From DATKIY01 sp963726755 (GTDB lineage Bacteria; Actinomycetota; Actinomycetes; JAHEKZ01), in the NCBI GenBank assembly GCA_963726755.1, contig CAVSDB010000001.1:992001-1056000 (forward strand): a DNA stretch of 64,000 nt, read 5' to 3'. A model generated the notes under the pieces. It was not told the origin of the DNA and did not search any database. It worked only from the letters and a program-made list of their open reading frames with translations. Numbering within the stretch: position 1 is the first letter of the stretch; the number at the start of each line of letters is the position of its first letter. This document shows positions 9,805 to 17,766 of the stretch, piece after piece. Both the position numbers and the translations under genes were made by a program.

Positions 9805-10351
9805 GCGTCGAGGAGCAGGTCCACACAGTCCACGTGGCGCGCCCCAGCTGCGCGGATCGCTTCTGCTCGTCGTGATGGGTGTCCTGCTCGGGATCGTCAT
9901 GGGGGTCGTGTGGTCGCTGATCACGCCAGACCTCACGTTCGTGGTCGCCAAGGGCGGTGGGGTGTTTGCGACCGGGGCCACGAACGACGACTGGTTCAGT
10001 GCGGACGGTTGGTTTGCGATTCTCGGAGTTGTCGTCGGGGTCCTGATGGCCGCTGTTGCGTGGTGGCGAGTTCGAGCTCATCCGGTGGCCGCCTTGATGG
10101 GCATCCTCATCGGAGGTGTGGCTGCTGCGCTGGCCGCATGGTGGGTCGGTGGGTTCATGGGTCCGGACGATCCGGGATCACTCACCCACGCCGAGGTCGG
10201 TAGCACCGTTGTGGCGCAGCTCGGACTCCGCGCGACGGGGGTGCTGGTCATCCCGGCTCTTGTTGGCGTGTTCTTGTTCGTCATGCTTGCGACGTTCACG
10301 GTGCCACGCGAAGAGGTCACCGAGGCCAGAGTGAGACACTGGCGGCCATGA
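9801..10351 (+). CDS. Four-helix membrane protein, DUF2567-like (frameshift near the start)
   Basis: GTG at 9801 (MSVEEQVHTVHV) overlaps the DUF3352 stop. After a frameshift near 9835 the frame continues GAPQLRGSLLLVVMGVLLG and shows four hydrophobic helices (LLLVVMGVLLGIVMGVVW, WFAILGVVVGVLMAAVAWW, AALMGILIGGVAAALAAWW, GVLVIPALVGVFLFVML). It ends on the hisD start (ATGA overlap). Similar four-helix proteins precede hisD in actinobacteria. DUF2567 membership is my best guess from topology and the alternation of helices, and the function is unknown. Confidence 0.6.
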
Positions 10352-11680
10352 CCGCCCGGATCGCCCGTATCGACCTGACCGGACCTGCACGCACGGCTGT
10401 TGACCCTCGCGATGTGTTGCCACGTGCCGCGTTGGACGTCGCGGCCGCCGTCGATGTGGTGCGTCCCCTGTGCGATGACGTACGGGACAACGGCACGAAG
10501 GCAATTCTTGACATCACCGAACGATTCGACGGAGTTCGGCTTACCGCGACGCGCGTCCCGTCGGCCGTCATCGAGCAGGCGCTGGTTGACTTGGACCCCG
10601 CGGTCCGGGCTGCGCTGGTCGAGGCGATCTCGCGGGCTCGGGCGGTTCACCAGGCACAGCGACGCGAAGATGTCACGGTCCAGGTGATTCCAGGTGGGAT
10701 CTGTTACCGAACGCTGGCTACCCGTGGGACGGGTCGGGCTCTACGTGCCTGGGGGGCTCGTCGCATACCCGAGCAGCGTCGTCATGAACGTGGTGCCGGC
10801 GCAGGTGGCTGGGGTGACGTCGCTTGCGGTTGCGTCGCCACCGCAGCGGGAGTTCAACGGTCTACCTCACCCTGCGGTCCTGGCGGCTTGTGCACTGCTT
10901 GGCGTGACCGAGGTGCACGCTGTCGGAGGAGCGCAGGCGGTAGCGATGTTCGCCTATGGGACCGACGAGTGCGAGCGCGCCGATCTCGTCACCGGGCCGG
11001 GGAATGTCTACGTGGCAGCCGCCAAGCGACTGCTCAAGGGGATTATCGGGATCGACTCAGAAGCCGGTCCGACCGAGATCGGCATCCTGGCGGACAGCAG
11101 CGCGGATCCGGCGTATGTCGCGGCCGATCTGATCGCGCAAGCTGAACACGACGCCAATGCCTCGTGCCTGCTCGTTACTGACGACGCGACGCTGCTCGAT
11201 GCCGTCGACGGTGAACTCGATCGCCAAATACCCTTGACCAAACACCAGGAGCGGATCAGCACAGCGTTGACGCGGCAGAGTGCGTACGTCTTGGTCGAGG
11301 ACCTGAACCAGGGACTGTCGGTCGTTGACGAATGGGCGGCCGAACACCTTGAGATCCTTACGACAGAACCTCGCAAGTGGGCTGACCGGGTACGCAACGC
11401 CGGAGCCATCTTCGTCGGTCCGTACTCGCCAGTGTCGTTGGGTGACTATCTCGCGGGCTCCAACCACGTACTCCCCACCGGTGGTACGTCACGTCACACC
11501 GGCGGGCTATCGGTGCAGTCGTTCCTTCGCGGTGTTCACGTTGTTGAGTACGACCGTGATGCCCTCGCTGCCTCCGCTGACTACATCGACGCGCTCGGCG
11601 GGGCTGAGGATCTGGTGGCGCACGTTGCGGCGGTGCGAGTTCGAATTCCGAAGGCTGAGTTTCCTAAGGCTGAGCCGTGA
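10348..11680 (+). CDS. hisD: Histidinol dehydrogenase (one frameshift)
   Basis: Performs the last two oxidations of histidine synthesis. The N-terminal piece runs from ATG 10348 (MTARIARIDLTG) to QVIPGG. Deleting one G of GGG at 10696-10698 continues it as SVTERWLPVGRVGLYVPGG, the family signature. Later blocks include AVGGAQAVAMFAYGT, TGPGNVYVAAAKR and GPTEIGILAD, with zinc/catalytic-region sequence AEHLEI and GDYLAGSNHVLPTGG. Total about 443 residues, normal length. The last ten residues are a direct PKAEF/PKAEP repeat. It is the first gene of the his cluster here and overlaps hisC by 4 nt. Confidence 0.93.
11648..11677 (+). repeat. 15-bp tandem repeat at the 3' end of hisD
   Basis: CCGAAGGCTGAGTTT is followed directly by CCTAAGGCTGAGCCG and then TGA, encoding PKAEF-PKAEP. 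The copies differ at 4 of 15 positions, two of them synonymous. Confidence 0.75.
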
Positions 11681-12786
11681 GTGGAGACGCCGAGCCGGGG
11701 ACGTCGGAGCTGCCGATCCGCGAAGACCTTCGCGGGCAGGTGCCCTATGGAGCGCCGCAACTTGATGTTTCGGTCCGACTCAACACAAACGAGAACCCGT
11801 TCGGTCCGTCTGAGGGTGTCAGACGCAGCATCGTTGAGCGGGTCGCCGCAGCCACTCGATTTCTGAATCGGTATCCGGACCGCGATGCGGTTGAGTTAAG
11901 AACCGCTCTCGCGTCGTACGTCACCTCGATAACAGGGACGGACGTAGCAACCGACCAGGTGTGGCCGGCCAACGGCAGCAACGAGGTGTTGCAGCAGGTG
12001 CTGCAGGCATTCGGTGGTCCTGATCGAACTGCACTTGGGTTCGAGCCGACGTACTCGATGCATCGGCTGATTGCGCGGGGCACGGGGACGTCCTACCTGA
12101 GCCACTCTCGGGCTCCGGACTTTTCGTTGTCCGTGGACTCAGCAGTGTCCGCGGTCCGCGATCACCAACCGGACATCGTGTTCCTCTGCTCTCCCAACAA
12201 CCCGACAGGCACAGCACTCGACCCTGACGTCGTCGACGCAGTGTGCGATGCAGCGTCCGGAATGGTCGTCGTTGACGAGGCGTACGGCGAATTCAGCAAG
12301 CGACCGAGTGCGGTTGGCGTGCTGGCCGGTCATGACCGCCTTGTCGTCGTGCGAACCATGAGCAAGGCATTTGCGCTGGCAGGAGCCCGTATCGGATACG
12401 CAGTGACCTCGCCAGAGGTGGTGAACGCTCTCCAGTTGGTCCGGCTGCCCTACCACCTGTCGGCGGTGACGCAGGCAGTCGGCCTAGCAGCGCTGGACCA
12501 CACGGCAGAGTTGCTGGGCTGGGTTGACGAACTCAAACTGCAGCGTGATCGGATCTCAGCCGATCTCAGCGGTTTGGGCTACCAGGTAGTGGAATCGGAC
12601 GCTAACTTCGTGTTTTTCGGCGGCGTACCGGACCAGTCGAACCTCTGGCACCAGTTGCTGGACGCGAGCGTGCTTATCCGGGACGTAGGAATCCCTGGCT
12701 ACCTTCGCGTTACTGCAGGAACCGAGCAAGAGACCACGGCGTTTCTGGACGCCATGCGACAAATCACCAAGGAGAACGTGGCATGA
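11677..12786 (+). CDS. hisC: Histidinol-phosphate aminotransferase
   Basis: PLP enzyme converting imidazole-acetol phosphate to histidinol phosphate, 369 residues, unbroken. Fold type I motifs: RLNTNENPFGPSEGV near the N-terminus, NGSNEVLQQVLQAFGG, LCSPNNPTGTALD, VVDEAYGEFS, and TMSKAFALAGARIGY, where the lysine binds PLP. The GTG start overlaps the hisD stop (GTGA) and the stop overlaps the hisB ATG, as expected for a translationally coupled operon. Confidence 0.95.
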   Translation: MSGDAEPGTSELPIREDLRGQVPYGAPQLDVSVRLNTNENPFGPSEGVRRSIVERVAAATRFLNRYPDRDAVELRTALASYVTSITGTDVATDQVWPANGSNEVLQQVLQAFGGPDRTALGFEPTYSMHRLIARGTGTSYLSHSRAPDFSLSVDSAVSAVRDHQPDIVFLCSPNNPTGTALDPDVVDAVCDAASGMVVVDEAYGEFSKRPSAVGVLAGHDRLVVVRTMSKAFALAGARIGYAVTSPEVVNALQLVRLPYHLSAVTQAVGLAALDHTAELLGWVDELKLQRDRISADLSGLGYQVVESDANFVFFGGVPDQSNLWHQLLDASVLIRDVGIPGYLRVTAGTEQETTAFLDAMRQITKENVA

Positions 12787-13377
12787 GCCGCCAGGCCCGC
12801 GTGGAACGCACCACCAAGGAGTCCGACGTCCTGGTCGAACTTGACGTCGACGGCACCGGCGTCGTCGAGGTTGATACCGGCGTCCCGTTCTTCGACCACA
12901 TGCTGTCGCAACTGGGAAAGCACGGACTGCTCGACCTCACCGTGCGTACCAAGGGCGACGTGCACGTCGACGCTCACCACACGGTTGAGGACACGTCGTT
13001 AGCCGTGGGCCAAGCATTGCGCGAGGCGCTAGGGGACAAGGTCGGCGTCCGTCGCTACGGGTACGCCAGTCGTTCCGCTGGACGAGGCCAGAGTGCTGTC
13101 TGCTGTCGACTTGTCCGGTCGGCCTTATCTCGTTCACACCGAGCCGGACATTGTTGAACTGATCGGTACCTACGACACGTCCTTGACGCGTCACATCTGG
13201 GAGTCGATCGTGGCTGAAGCTCGGATAACACTTCACGTTGAGGTTCAGACCGGACGCAACGCTCACCACATCGTCGAGGCGCAGTTCAAGTCGGTGGCCC
13301 GGTCACTACGGGATGCGGTCGTTCTCGATCCGCGGGTTACCGGGGTTCCCTCCACGAAAGGCACGCTGGGCGAGTGA
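12783..13377 (+). CDS. hisB: Imidazoleglycerol-phosphate dehydratase (one frameshift)
   Basis: Dehydrates imidazole glycerol phosphate. Monofunctional bacterial type, about 197 residues. The first half contains GVPFFDHMLSQLGKHGLLDL and DAHHTVEDTSLAVGQAL, with metal-binding histidines. The second half has TSLTRHIWESI and GRNAHHIVEAQFKSVARSLRDAV. The halves join if the A at 13068 is removed, giving RYGYAVVPLDEARVLS. The stop overlaps the GTG of a small membrane-protein gene. Confidence 0.93.
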
Positions 13378-13529
13378 GCAGTGTTATCCCGGTACTCCTG
13401 CTCGCCCTGGCCGGATTCTTACTCGGCGGTGCCTACTCGCTCCACAGTCAGGGAAAGCCGCTGCGGTACGTCCTGTTACTCGTCGGCCTCGGTGTGCTCG
13501 CCGTGATCGCCGGAGTGCTCTACATATGA
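13374..13529 (+). CDS. 51-residue membrane protein between hisB and hisH
   Basis: GTG at 13374 overlaps the hisB stop (GTGA) and the stop TGA at 13527-13529 overlaps the hisH ATG at 13526, so the frame fills the gap exactly. The product, MSSVIPVLLLALAGFLLG followed by a short polar turn (HSQGKPLRY) and VLLLVGLGVLAVIAGVLYI, is two membrane helices in a hairpin. The tight coupling on both sides makes it very likely a real gene. Small hydrophobic proteins occur at this position in other actinobacteria. The function is unknown. Confidence 0.75.
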   Translation: MSSVIPVLLLALAGFLLGGAYSLHSQGKPLRYVLLLVGLGVLAVIAGVLYI

Positions 13530-14189
13530 GCGATCGAAATATCGTTCGAACGTCCGGCGACAAGCCCACCGTTGTCGTTCTCGACTACGGGTCTGGCAAT
13601 CTCCGATCAGCCGAGCGTGCTCTCGAACGTGCCGGCGCTGACGTCAGGGTGACCGCTGATCGGGGAGCGGCAGCAGAGGCCGATGGCTTGGTTGTTCCCG
13701 GTGTCGGTGCCTTCGCAGCGTGCATGGCGGGGCTGACGAAGTTGCGCGCGGCCGAAATTGTCGGGCGGCGACTCGCGGGTGGCCGTCCGGTCCTTGGGAT
13801 CTGTGTTGGCATGCAGGTGCTGTTTGACGAAGGCGTCGAACATGGAGTGACGACAACTGGGTTCGGCCAGTGGCCGGGTGTGGTCGAGCGACTCGATGCG
13901 CCGATCCTGCCGCACATGGGATGGAACCAGGTTGACGTACCTACGGGGAGTTCGCTTTTCGCTGGAGTCGAGCACGAGCGCTTCTACTTCGTCCACTCCT
14001 ATGCCGCTCAGCGCTGGACCCTGCCGGCGGACGGCCCGCTGAAGGCACCGCTCGTCACCTGGGCCACCCACGGGCAGCCAGTTCGTCGCCGCCGTCGAGA
14101 ATGGATCATTGACTGCGACCCAGTTTCACCCCGAAAAATCAGGCCAGGCGGGTATTCGGCTGCTCTCGAACTGGTTACAAACCATCTGA
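13526..14189 (+). CDS. hisH: Imidazole glycerol phosphate synthase, glutaminase subunit (one frameshift)
   Basis: Supplies ammonia to HisF. The class I amidotransferase nucleophile lies in RPVLGICVGMQVLFDEG, followed by HMGWNQVD and FYFVHSY. After the frameshift at GGG 14072-14074 (delete one G) the sequence reads THGSQFVAAVENG and TQFHPEKSGQAGIRLLSNW, supplying the His and Glu of the catalytic triad, and ends TGA at 14187-14189. Start ATG 13526 gives MSDRNIVRTSGDKPTVVVLDYGSGN, slightly longer than usual at the N-terminus. Confidence 0.93.
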
Positions 14190-14207
14190 TCGAACCGCGT
14201 CGTGCTC

Positions 14208-14213
14208 TAGCCT
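14208..14213 (+). promoter_or_regulatory. -10 box for a leaderless transcript of the gene at 14220
   Basis: TAGCCT ends 6 nt before the ATG at 14220, with no ribosome site between them. Confidence 0.45.
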
Positions 14214-14219
14214 GCCCGC

Positions 14220-14537
14220 ATGAGTAAGGAACGAGCTCGCCGGCGAGCAGAGGAGCGGGCACGCAAGAGCGCCCCGCGCAGCAAGGCGACGGCGACCCAC
14301 GATTCGGAGTCGACGCCGCGGCAGCAGAGCAAACCTGCGAAGCAACGCTCGGCTCGGGCGGAGCGGCAACGTCGGCGCCTGATAGCCGTGGTGGCCTGCT
14401 GGGCACTAGCCAACATCACGATCTGGTTGGTCTGGAGTAGCTGGCAGGCGGTGTGGATCGGACTTACGGTCACCACGATTGCTGCCCCGGTCATCGCATG
14501 GCTGCTCTGGGACCCCGAAGGACGAGTGGACCTGTAG
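14220..14537 (+). CDS. Small two-helix membrane protein with basic N-terminus
   Basis: 105 residues. The first 50 are strongly basic (MSKERARRRAEERARKSAPR), followed by two helices (LIAVVACWALANITIWLVW and AVWIGLTVTTIAAPVIAWLLW). It sits between hisH and hisA. The family is not named, and the role is unknown. Leaderless transcription is suggested by the upstream TAGCCT. Confidence 0.7.
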   Translation: MSKERARRRAEERARKSAPRSKATATHDSESTPRQQSKPAKQRSARAERQRRRLIAVVACWALANITIWLVWSSWQAVWIGLTVTTIAAPVIAWLLWDPEGRVDL

Positions 14538-14613
14538 CTTCGTTAGCTGGCGCGAGATCGCGGTATTCGCAACACCTTGGACGTGCGGTGGTTTGGCTTG
14601 CGTTCGGCTTCCG

Positions 14614-14619
14614 TAGGGT
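14614..14619 (+). promoter_or_regulatory. -10 box for leaderless hisA/priA
   Basis: TAGGGT ends 7 nt before the ATG at 14627. No ribosome site is present. Confidence 0.4.
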
Positions 14620-14626
14620 TGCCGCC

Positions 14627-15367
14627 ATGTCAGATTCGCACTTGGTGTTGCTGCCTGCCGTTGATGTCGCTGATGGGCAAGCAGTCCGCCTCGTGCAAGG
14701 TGCGGCTGGCACCGAAACGTCGTACGGCGACCCGCTCTCGGCGGCTCTGGCATGGCAAGAGGCCGGTGCGAAGTGGATCCACTTGGTCGACCTCGATGCT
14801 GCTTTCGGCACGGGTTCCAATCGAGAACTGCTGGCGAGTGTCGTCGAGCGACTGGATGTCTTCGTCGAGTTGAGCGGCGGAATCAGAGACGACGAGAGCC
14901 TGCGGCTGGCCCTGGCGACCGGTTGCGCGCGAGTGAACTTAGGAACGGCCGCATTGGAGAACCCGGTGTGGTGCGCCCACGCAATTGCCGAGTACGGCGA
15001 CAAGGTCGCGGTCGGGCTGGATGTACGTGGCACCACCCTTGCGGCGCGGGGCTGGACCAAAGAGGGCGGCGACCTCTGGGAAACCCTAGATCGCCTTGAG
15101 CAGGACGGCTGTAGTCGCTATGTCGTCACTGACGTCACCAAGGACGGGACGCTTCGTGGGCCGAATCTCGACCTGCTACGCGACGTCTGTGCAAAGACCA
15201 GCCGACCGGTCGTCGCGAGTGGTGGAATCTCATCGCTCGATGATCTGCGGCAGTTGGCTGCGCTCGTCCCTACCGGCGTCGAGGGCGCCATCGTCGGTAA
15301 GGCTCTCTACGCGGGGGCGTTCACCTTGCAAGAGGCGCTCGCAGTCGTGAACAACTCGGGGGAGTAG
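14627..15367 (+). CDS. hisA: HisA/PriA ribosyl isomerase
   Basis: (beta/alpha)8-barrel isomerase of histidine synthesis. In many actinobacteria this enzyme (PriA) also does the TrpF reaction. Motifs: LLPAVDVADGQAVRLVQG with the first catalytic Asp, WIHLVDLDAAFG, FVELSGGIRDDESL, KVAVGLDVRG, YVVTDVTKDGTLRGPNL with the second Asp, and VVASGGISSLDDL. No separate trpF is in this window although trpE, C, B and A are, which fits a dual role but does not prove it. 246 residues, start ATG 14627, leaderless by the TAGGGT box. Confidence 0.93.
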   Translation: MSDSHLVLLPAVDVADGQAVRLVQGAAGTETSYGDPLSAALAWQEAGAKWIHLVDLDAAFGTGSNRELLASVVERLDVFVELSGGIRDDESLRLALATGCARVNLGTAALENPVWCAHAIAEYGDKVAVGLDVRGTTLAARGWTKEGGDLWETLDRLEQDGCSRYVVTDVTKDGTLRGPNLDLLRDVCAKTSRPVVASGGISSLDDLRQLAALVPTGVEGAIVGKALYAGAFTLQEALAVVNNSGE

Positions 15368-15375
15368 GACATCTA

Positions 15376-15822
15376 GTGGACGAGTCCAGAGGCTTGGAAC
15401 GTCGATCGAGCGGCGGGCCGTGGGAGGACGTCGTGGGCTACAGCCGCGTTGTCCGGTCGGGGGAGTTGGCGTGGGTCGCCGGGTGCACAGCCGTCGTCGA
15501 CGGCGCGATCGTCGGTGAGGGGGATGCGTATCGGCAGACCCTCGAGGCGTTCGATGTTGCGCGTACCGCGCTGGAGTCGGTGGGGATGAGGCTGTCCGAT
15601 GCTGTTCGAACGCGCATGTATGTGGTCGACCGGTCAGCCGCTGACGAGGTGGGGCGTGCACATTCGGAGTTGTTCGACGCGATTCGTCCGGTCTCAACGA
15701 TGGTCGTGGTGGCCGGGTTGATTGATCCGCGTCTCTTGGTCGAGATCGAGATCGACGCGTGCCGACCGCGAACCGCTCACTTGCTTGAGGGCAGCGAGCC
15801 CGCGAACGATTCGCGATCCTAG
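15376..15822 (+). CDS. RidA-family protein
   Basis: 148 residues of the YjgF/YER057c/UK114 fold: GYSRVVRSGELAWVAGCTAV, DAYRQTLEAFDVARTALESVG and AVRTRMYVVDR are typical. The active-site arginine region is present as RTRMYV. RidA proteins deaminate reactive enamine/imine intermediates from PLP enzymes, a reasonable helper among amino-acid genes, but the substrate here is unknown. GTG start 9 nt after hisA. Confidence 0.8.
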   Translation: MDESRGLERRSSGGPWEDVVGYSRVVRSGELAWVAGCTAVVDGAIVGEGDAYRQTLEAFDVARTALESVGMRLSDAVRTRMYVVDRSAADEVGRAHSELFDAIRPVSTMVVVAGLIDPRLLVEIEIDACRPRTAHLLEGSEPANDSRS

Positions 15823-15825
15823 GCT
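15820..15825 (+). promoter_or_regulatory. -10 box for leaderless hisF
   Basis: TAGGCT ends 6 nt before the ATG of hisF and overlaps the stop codon of the RidA-like gene. Confidence 0.45.
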
Positions 15826-15831
15826 GCTGCC

Positions 15832-16606
15832 ATGTCCGTGGCGATTCGCGTTATCCCGTGCCTTGACGTTGACCAAGGTCGGGTCGTCAAGGGTGTGAAC
15901 TTCCAAAACCTGCAAGATGCCGGTGACCCGGTGGAACTTGCCCACCGCTACGACGACGAGGGTGCCGACGAACTCACCTTCCTCGACATCACGGCGAGCA
16001 GCAGTGATCGGTCTACGACGTACGACGTGGTTCGGCGAACTGCCGAAGAGGTATTCATCCCTCTCACAGTCGGCGGCGGAGTTCGCAGTGTCGATGACGT
16101 CGACCGGCTGTTGCGTGAGGGTGCAGACAAAGTGGGGGTGAACACCGCAGCCATCGACCGCCCGGAGTTGGTCAGCGAGATCTCACGGCGCTTCGGTGCT
16201 CAGGTCTTGGTTATCAGCATCGATGCCCGCAGGGTCGGTCAAGACGGTTCGGCAACTCGAATCGGGGTTCGAAGTGACGACTCACGGCGGCCGACGTGGC
16301 ACCGGACGGGACGCCGTTGAGTGGGTGAAGCAAGTGCAAGATCTCGGTGCCGGCGAGATACTGCTCAATTCAATGGACGCCGACGGCACTCGCGACGGTT
16401 TCGACCTCGAGATGATTGGTGCTGTTCGCAGCGTCACCTCGCTGCCGCTGATTGCGAGCGGTGGTGCGGGTGCCCTGTCTCACTTCTGTGATGCGGTCGG
16501 GGCGGGGGCTGACGCCTTATTGGCGGCTAGCGTCTTCCACTTTGGCGAGTTCACCGTGGCCGACGTCAAGCGCGAACTGTCCGCGGCGGGATACCCGGTT
16601 CGCTAG
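15832..16606 (+). CDS. hisF: Imidazole glycerol phosphate synthase, cyclase subunit (one frameshift)
   Basis: Cyclase half of IGP synthase, partner of HisH. Motifs: IRVIPCLDVDQGRVVKGVNF with the catalytic Asp, ADELTFLDITAS, IPLTVGGGVRSVDDV, ADKVGVNTAAI, then GEILLNSMDADGTRDGFDLEM with the second Asp and PLIASGGAGALSHF. Removing an A from AA at 16260-16261 joins the halves as DGSATRSGFEVTTHGGR. About 257 residues. It ends one base before the stop of the convergent gene at 16607. Confidence 0.94.
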
Positions 16607-17237
16607 TCAGACGGCGAGCCGAAGCCGCCGGAAGGCGTCCACGCTGTCTGGGCGACCGCTCAGCTCGACTCTTGCCACGCTCGTCCGGCCGTGGAGGTAC
16701 AGCAGCACCTCGGTCGCCGATCCGCGAACCGAGACGCCCGACGGTTGGTTTCCCACCGCGATGTGCCCGAAGCCTTCGACGTCCAGGATGACCGCCACCG
16801 GTGAACGCCGAAGGTACAACGAAGCTCGGCGTCGCAGTCCTTCAAAGAGCACCCGCTGATCGTCAGTTGGGGTGGCTCGCGGCTGCCAGGTTGCCTGCGC
16901 ACGCAGCACATCCTCGTGGTGAACGAAGTACTCGAACGTGTTCAGCAGCGTGTCAATCCGGCCAGAACGCATCGGCGACCAAAGAGGGGGGCCACGTCGT
17001 AGCGTGTCGACGAGGTCCCCGAACGGCCTGGCGGCAACGTTTCGCTGCGCCCGCTCGGTCCACCCCGACAAGACGCGGATGGCCACGCCAAGTGCGGCCG
17101 GGTTTCCCTCACGAATGATCAGAGTGCGCGGCCAGATCGCGCGTCGTCCAGTCGCCGCACAGGGTGGGACTGTCCGGGCCGACCGCGCTGAGGGTGTCGC
17201 AGAGTGCAGCACGCTCGCGGGCAGCCAGGGAGGTCAT
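16607..17237 (-). CDS. TIGR03085-type DinB/mycothiol-dependent enzyme family protein (one frameshift)
   Basis: Starts ATG at 17237 (MTSLAARERAALCDTLSAVG...PTLCGDWTTRDLAAH). A one-base change at about 17120 links it to LIIREGNPAALGVAIRV and then FEYFVHHEDVLRAQ. WTTRDLAAH and the HHEDV histidines match the metal site of the DinB/maleylpyruvate isomerase superfamily. The C-terminal half (VILDVEGFGHIAVGN...GSATEVLLYLHGR) resembles the lipid-carrier-like domain seen in this group. A gene of this family stands at this position in other actinobacteria, but its substrate is unknown. It is transcribed against hisF with no gap. Confidence 0.72.
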
Positions 17238-17367
17238 GACTTAAGACTGACCCTGATCCGCTGCTTCGGCCACTCCGGGGGTGTGACCCCGGGAGGCGAA
17301 CCGGAAAACCACACTGCTGGACCACGCCTGCCGCGATGCGAAGTGATGCTCACGGCACAATGGGCCG

Positions 17368-17748
17368 ATGCCTTCGACCTCCGACATCCCCTCCGACGCT
17401 GATTCCCGGATTCGGCTGTGATTGCGATCCTGCTGTGCGCGATCGGCTCAAGCGTGATGACCACGGGTTGTTTCCTGCGGTAGCACAGGACGCCGAGACC
17501 GGTCAGGTGCTGATGGTGGGATGGATGGACGACGAGGCGCTGCGTAGGACGTTGACCTCAGGCCGAATGACGTACTTCAGCCGCAGTCGCGCTGACTATT
17601 GGCGCAAAGGCGATACGTCCGGCAACGTCCAGTGGGTCCGCGAGGTTCGACTCGACTGCGACGGGGACACCGTGCTGGTTCGAGTCGACCAAATTGGTCC
17701 GGCCTGCCACACCGGTCAGATCAGTCCTGTTTCGACGAGGGCTATTGA
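17368..17748 (+). CDS. hisI: Phosphoribosyl-AMP cyclohydrolase (frameshifts at both ends)
   Basis: Opens the adenine ring of PR-AMP in histidine synthesis. The core reads DPAVRDRLKRDDHGLFPAVAQD, GWMDDEALRRTL, TYFSRSRADYWRKGDTSGN and VREVRLDCDGDTVLVRVDQIGPACHTG. In the literal sequence the C-terminus then becomes QISPVSTRAIDG and runs to 17770. Shifting frame just after the HTG codons gives DQSCFDEGY and a stop at 17748, restoring the second conserved cysteine. The N-terminus also needs a shift between MPSTSDIPSDADSRIR (ATG 17368) and the core. Both corrections are inferences from family conservation. Confidence 0.85.
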
Positions 17749-17766
17749 CGGCTCAGGTGGTTCCCG

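Noticed and set aside
13238..13525. Upstream extension of hisH into hisB
   Set aside because: It overlaps hisB and the small membrane gene in another frame. ATG 13526 is coupled to the preceding stop.
13541..13556. TCGTTCGAACG-type palindrome within hisH as another SOS box
   Set aside because: It lacks the four-base spacer of the LexA site and is inside a coding region.
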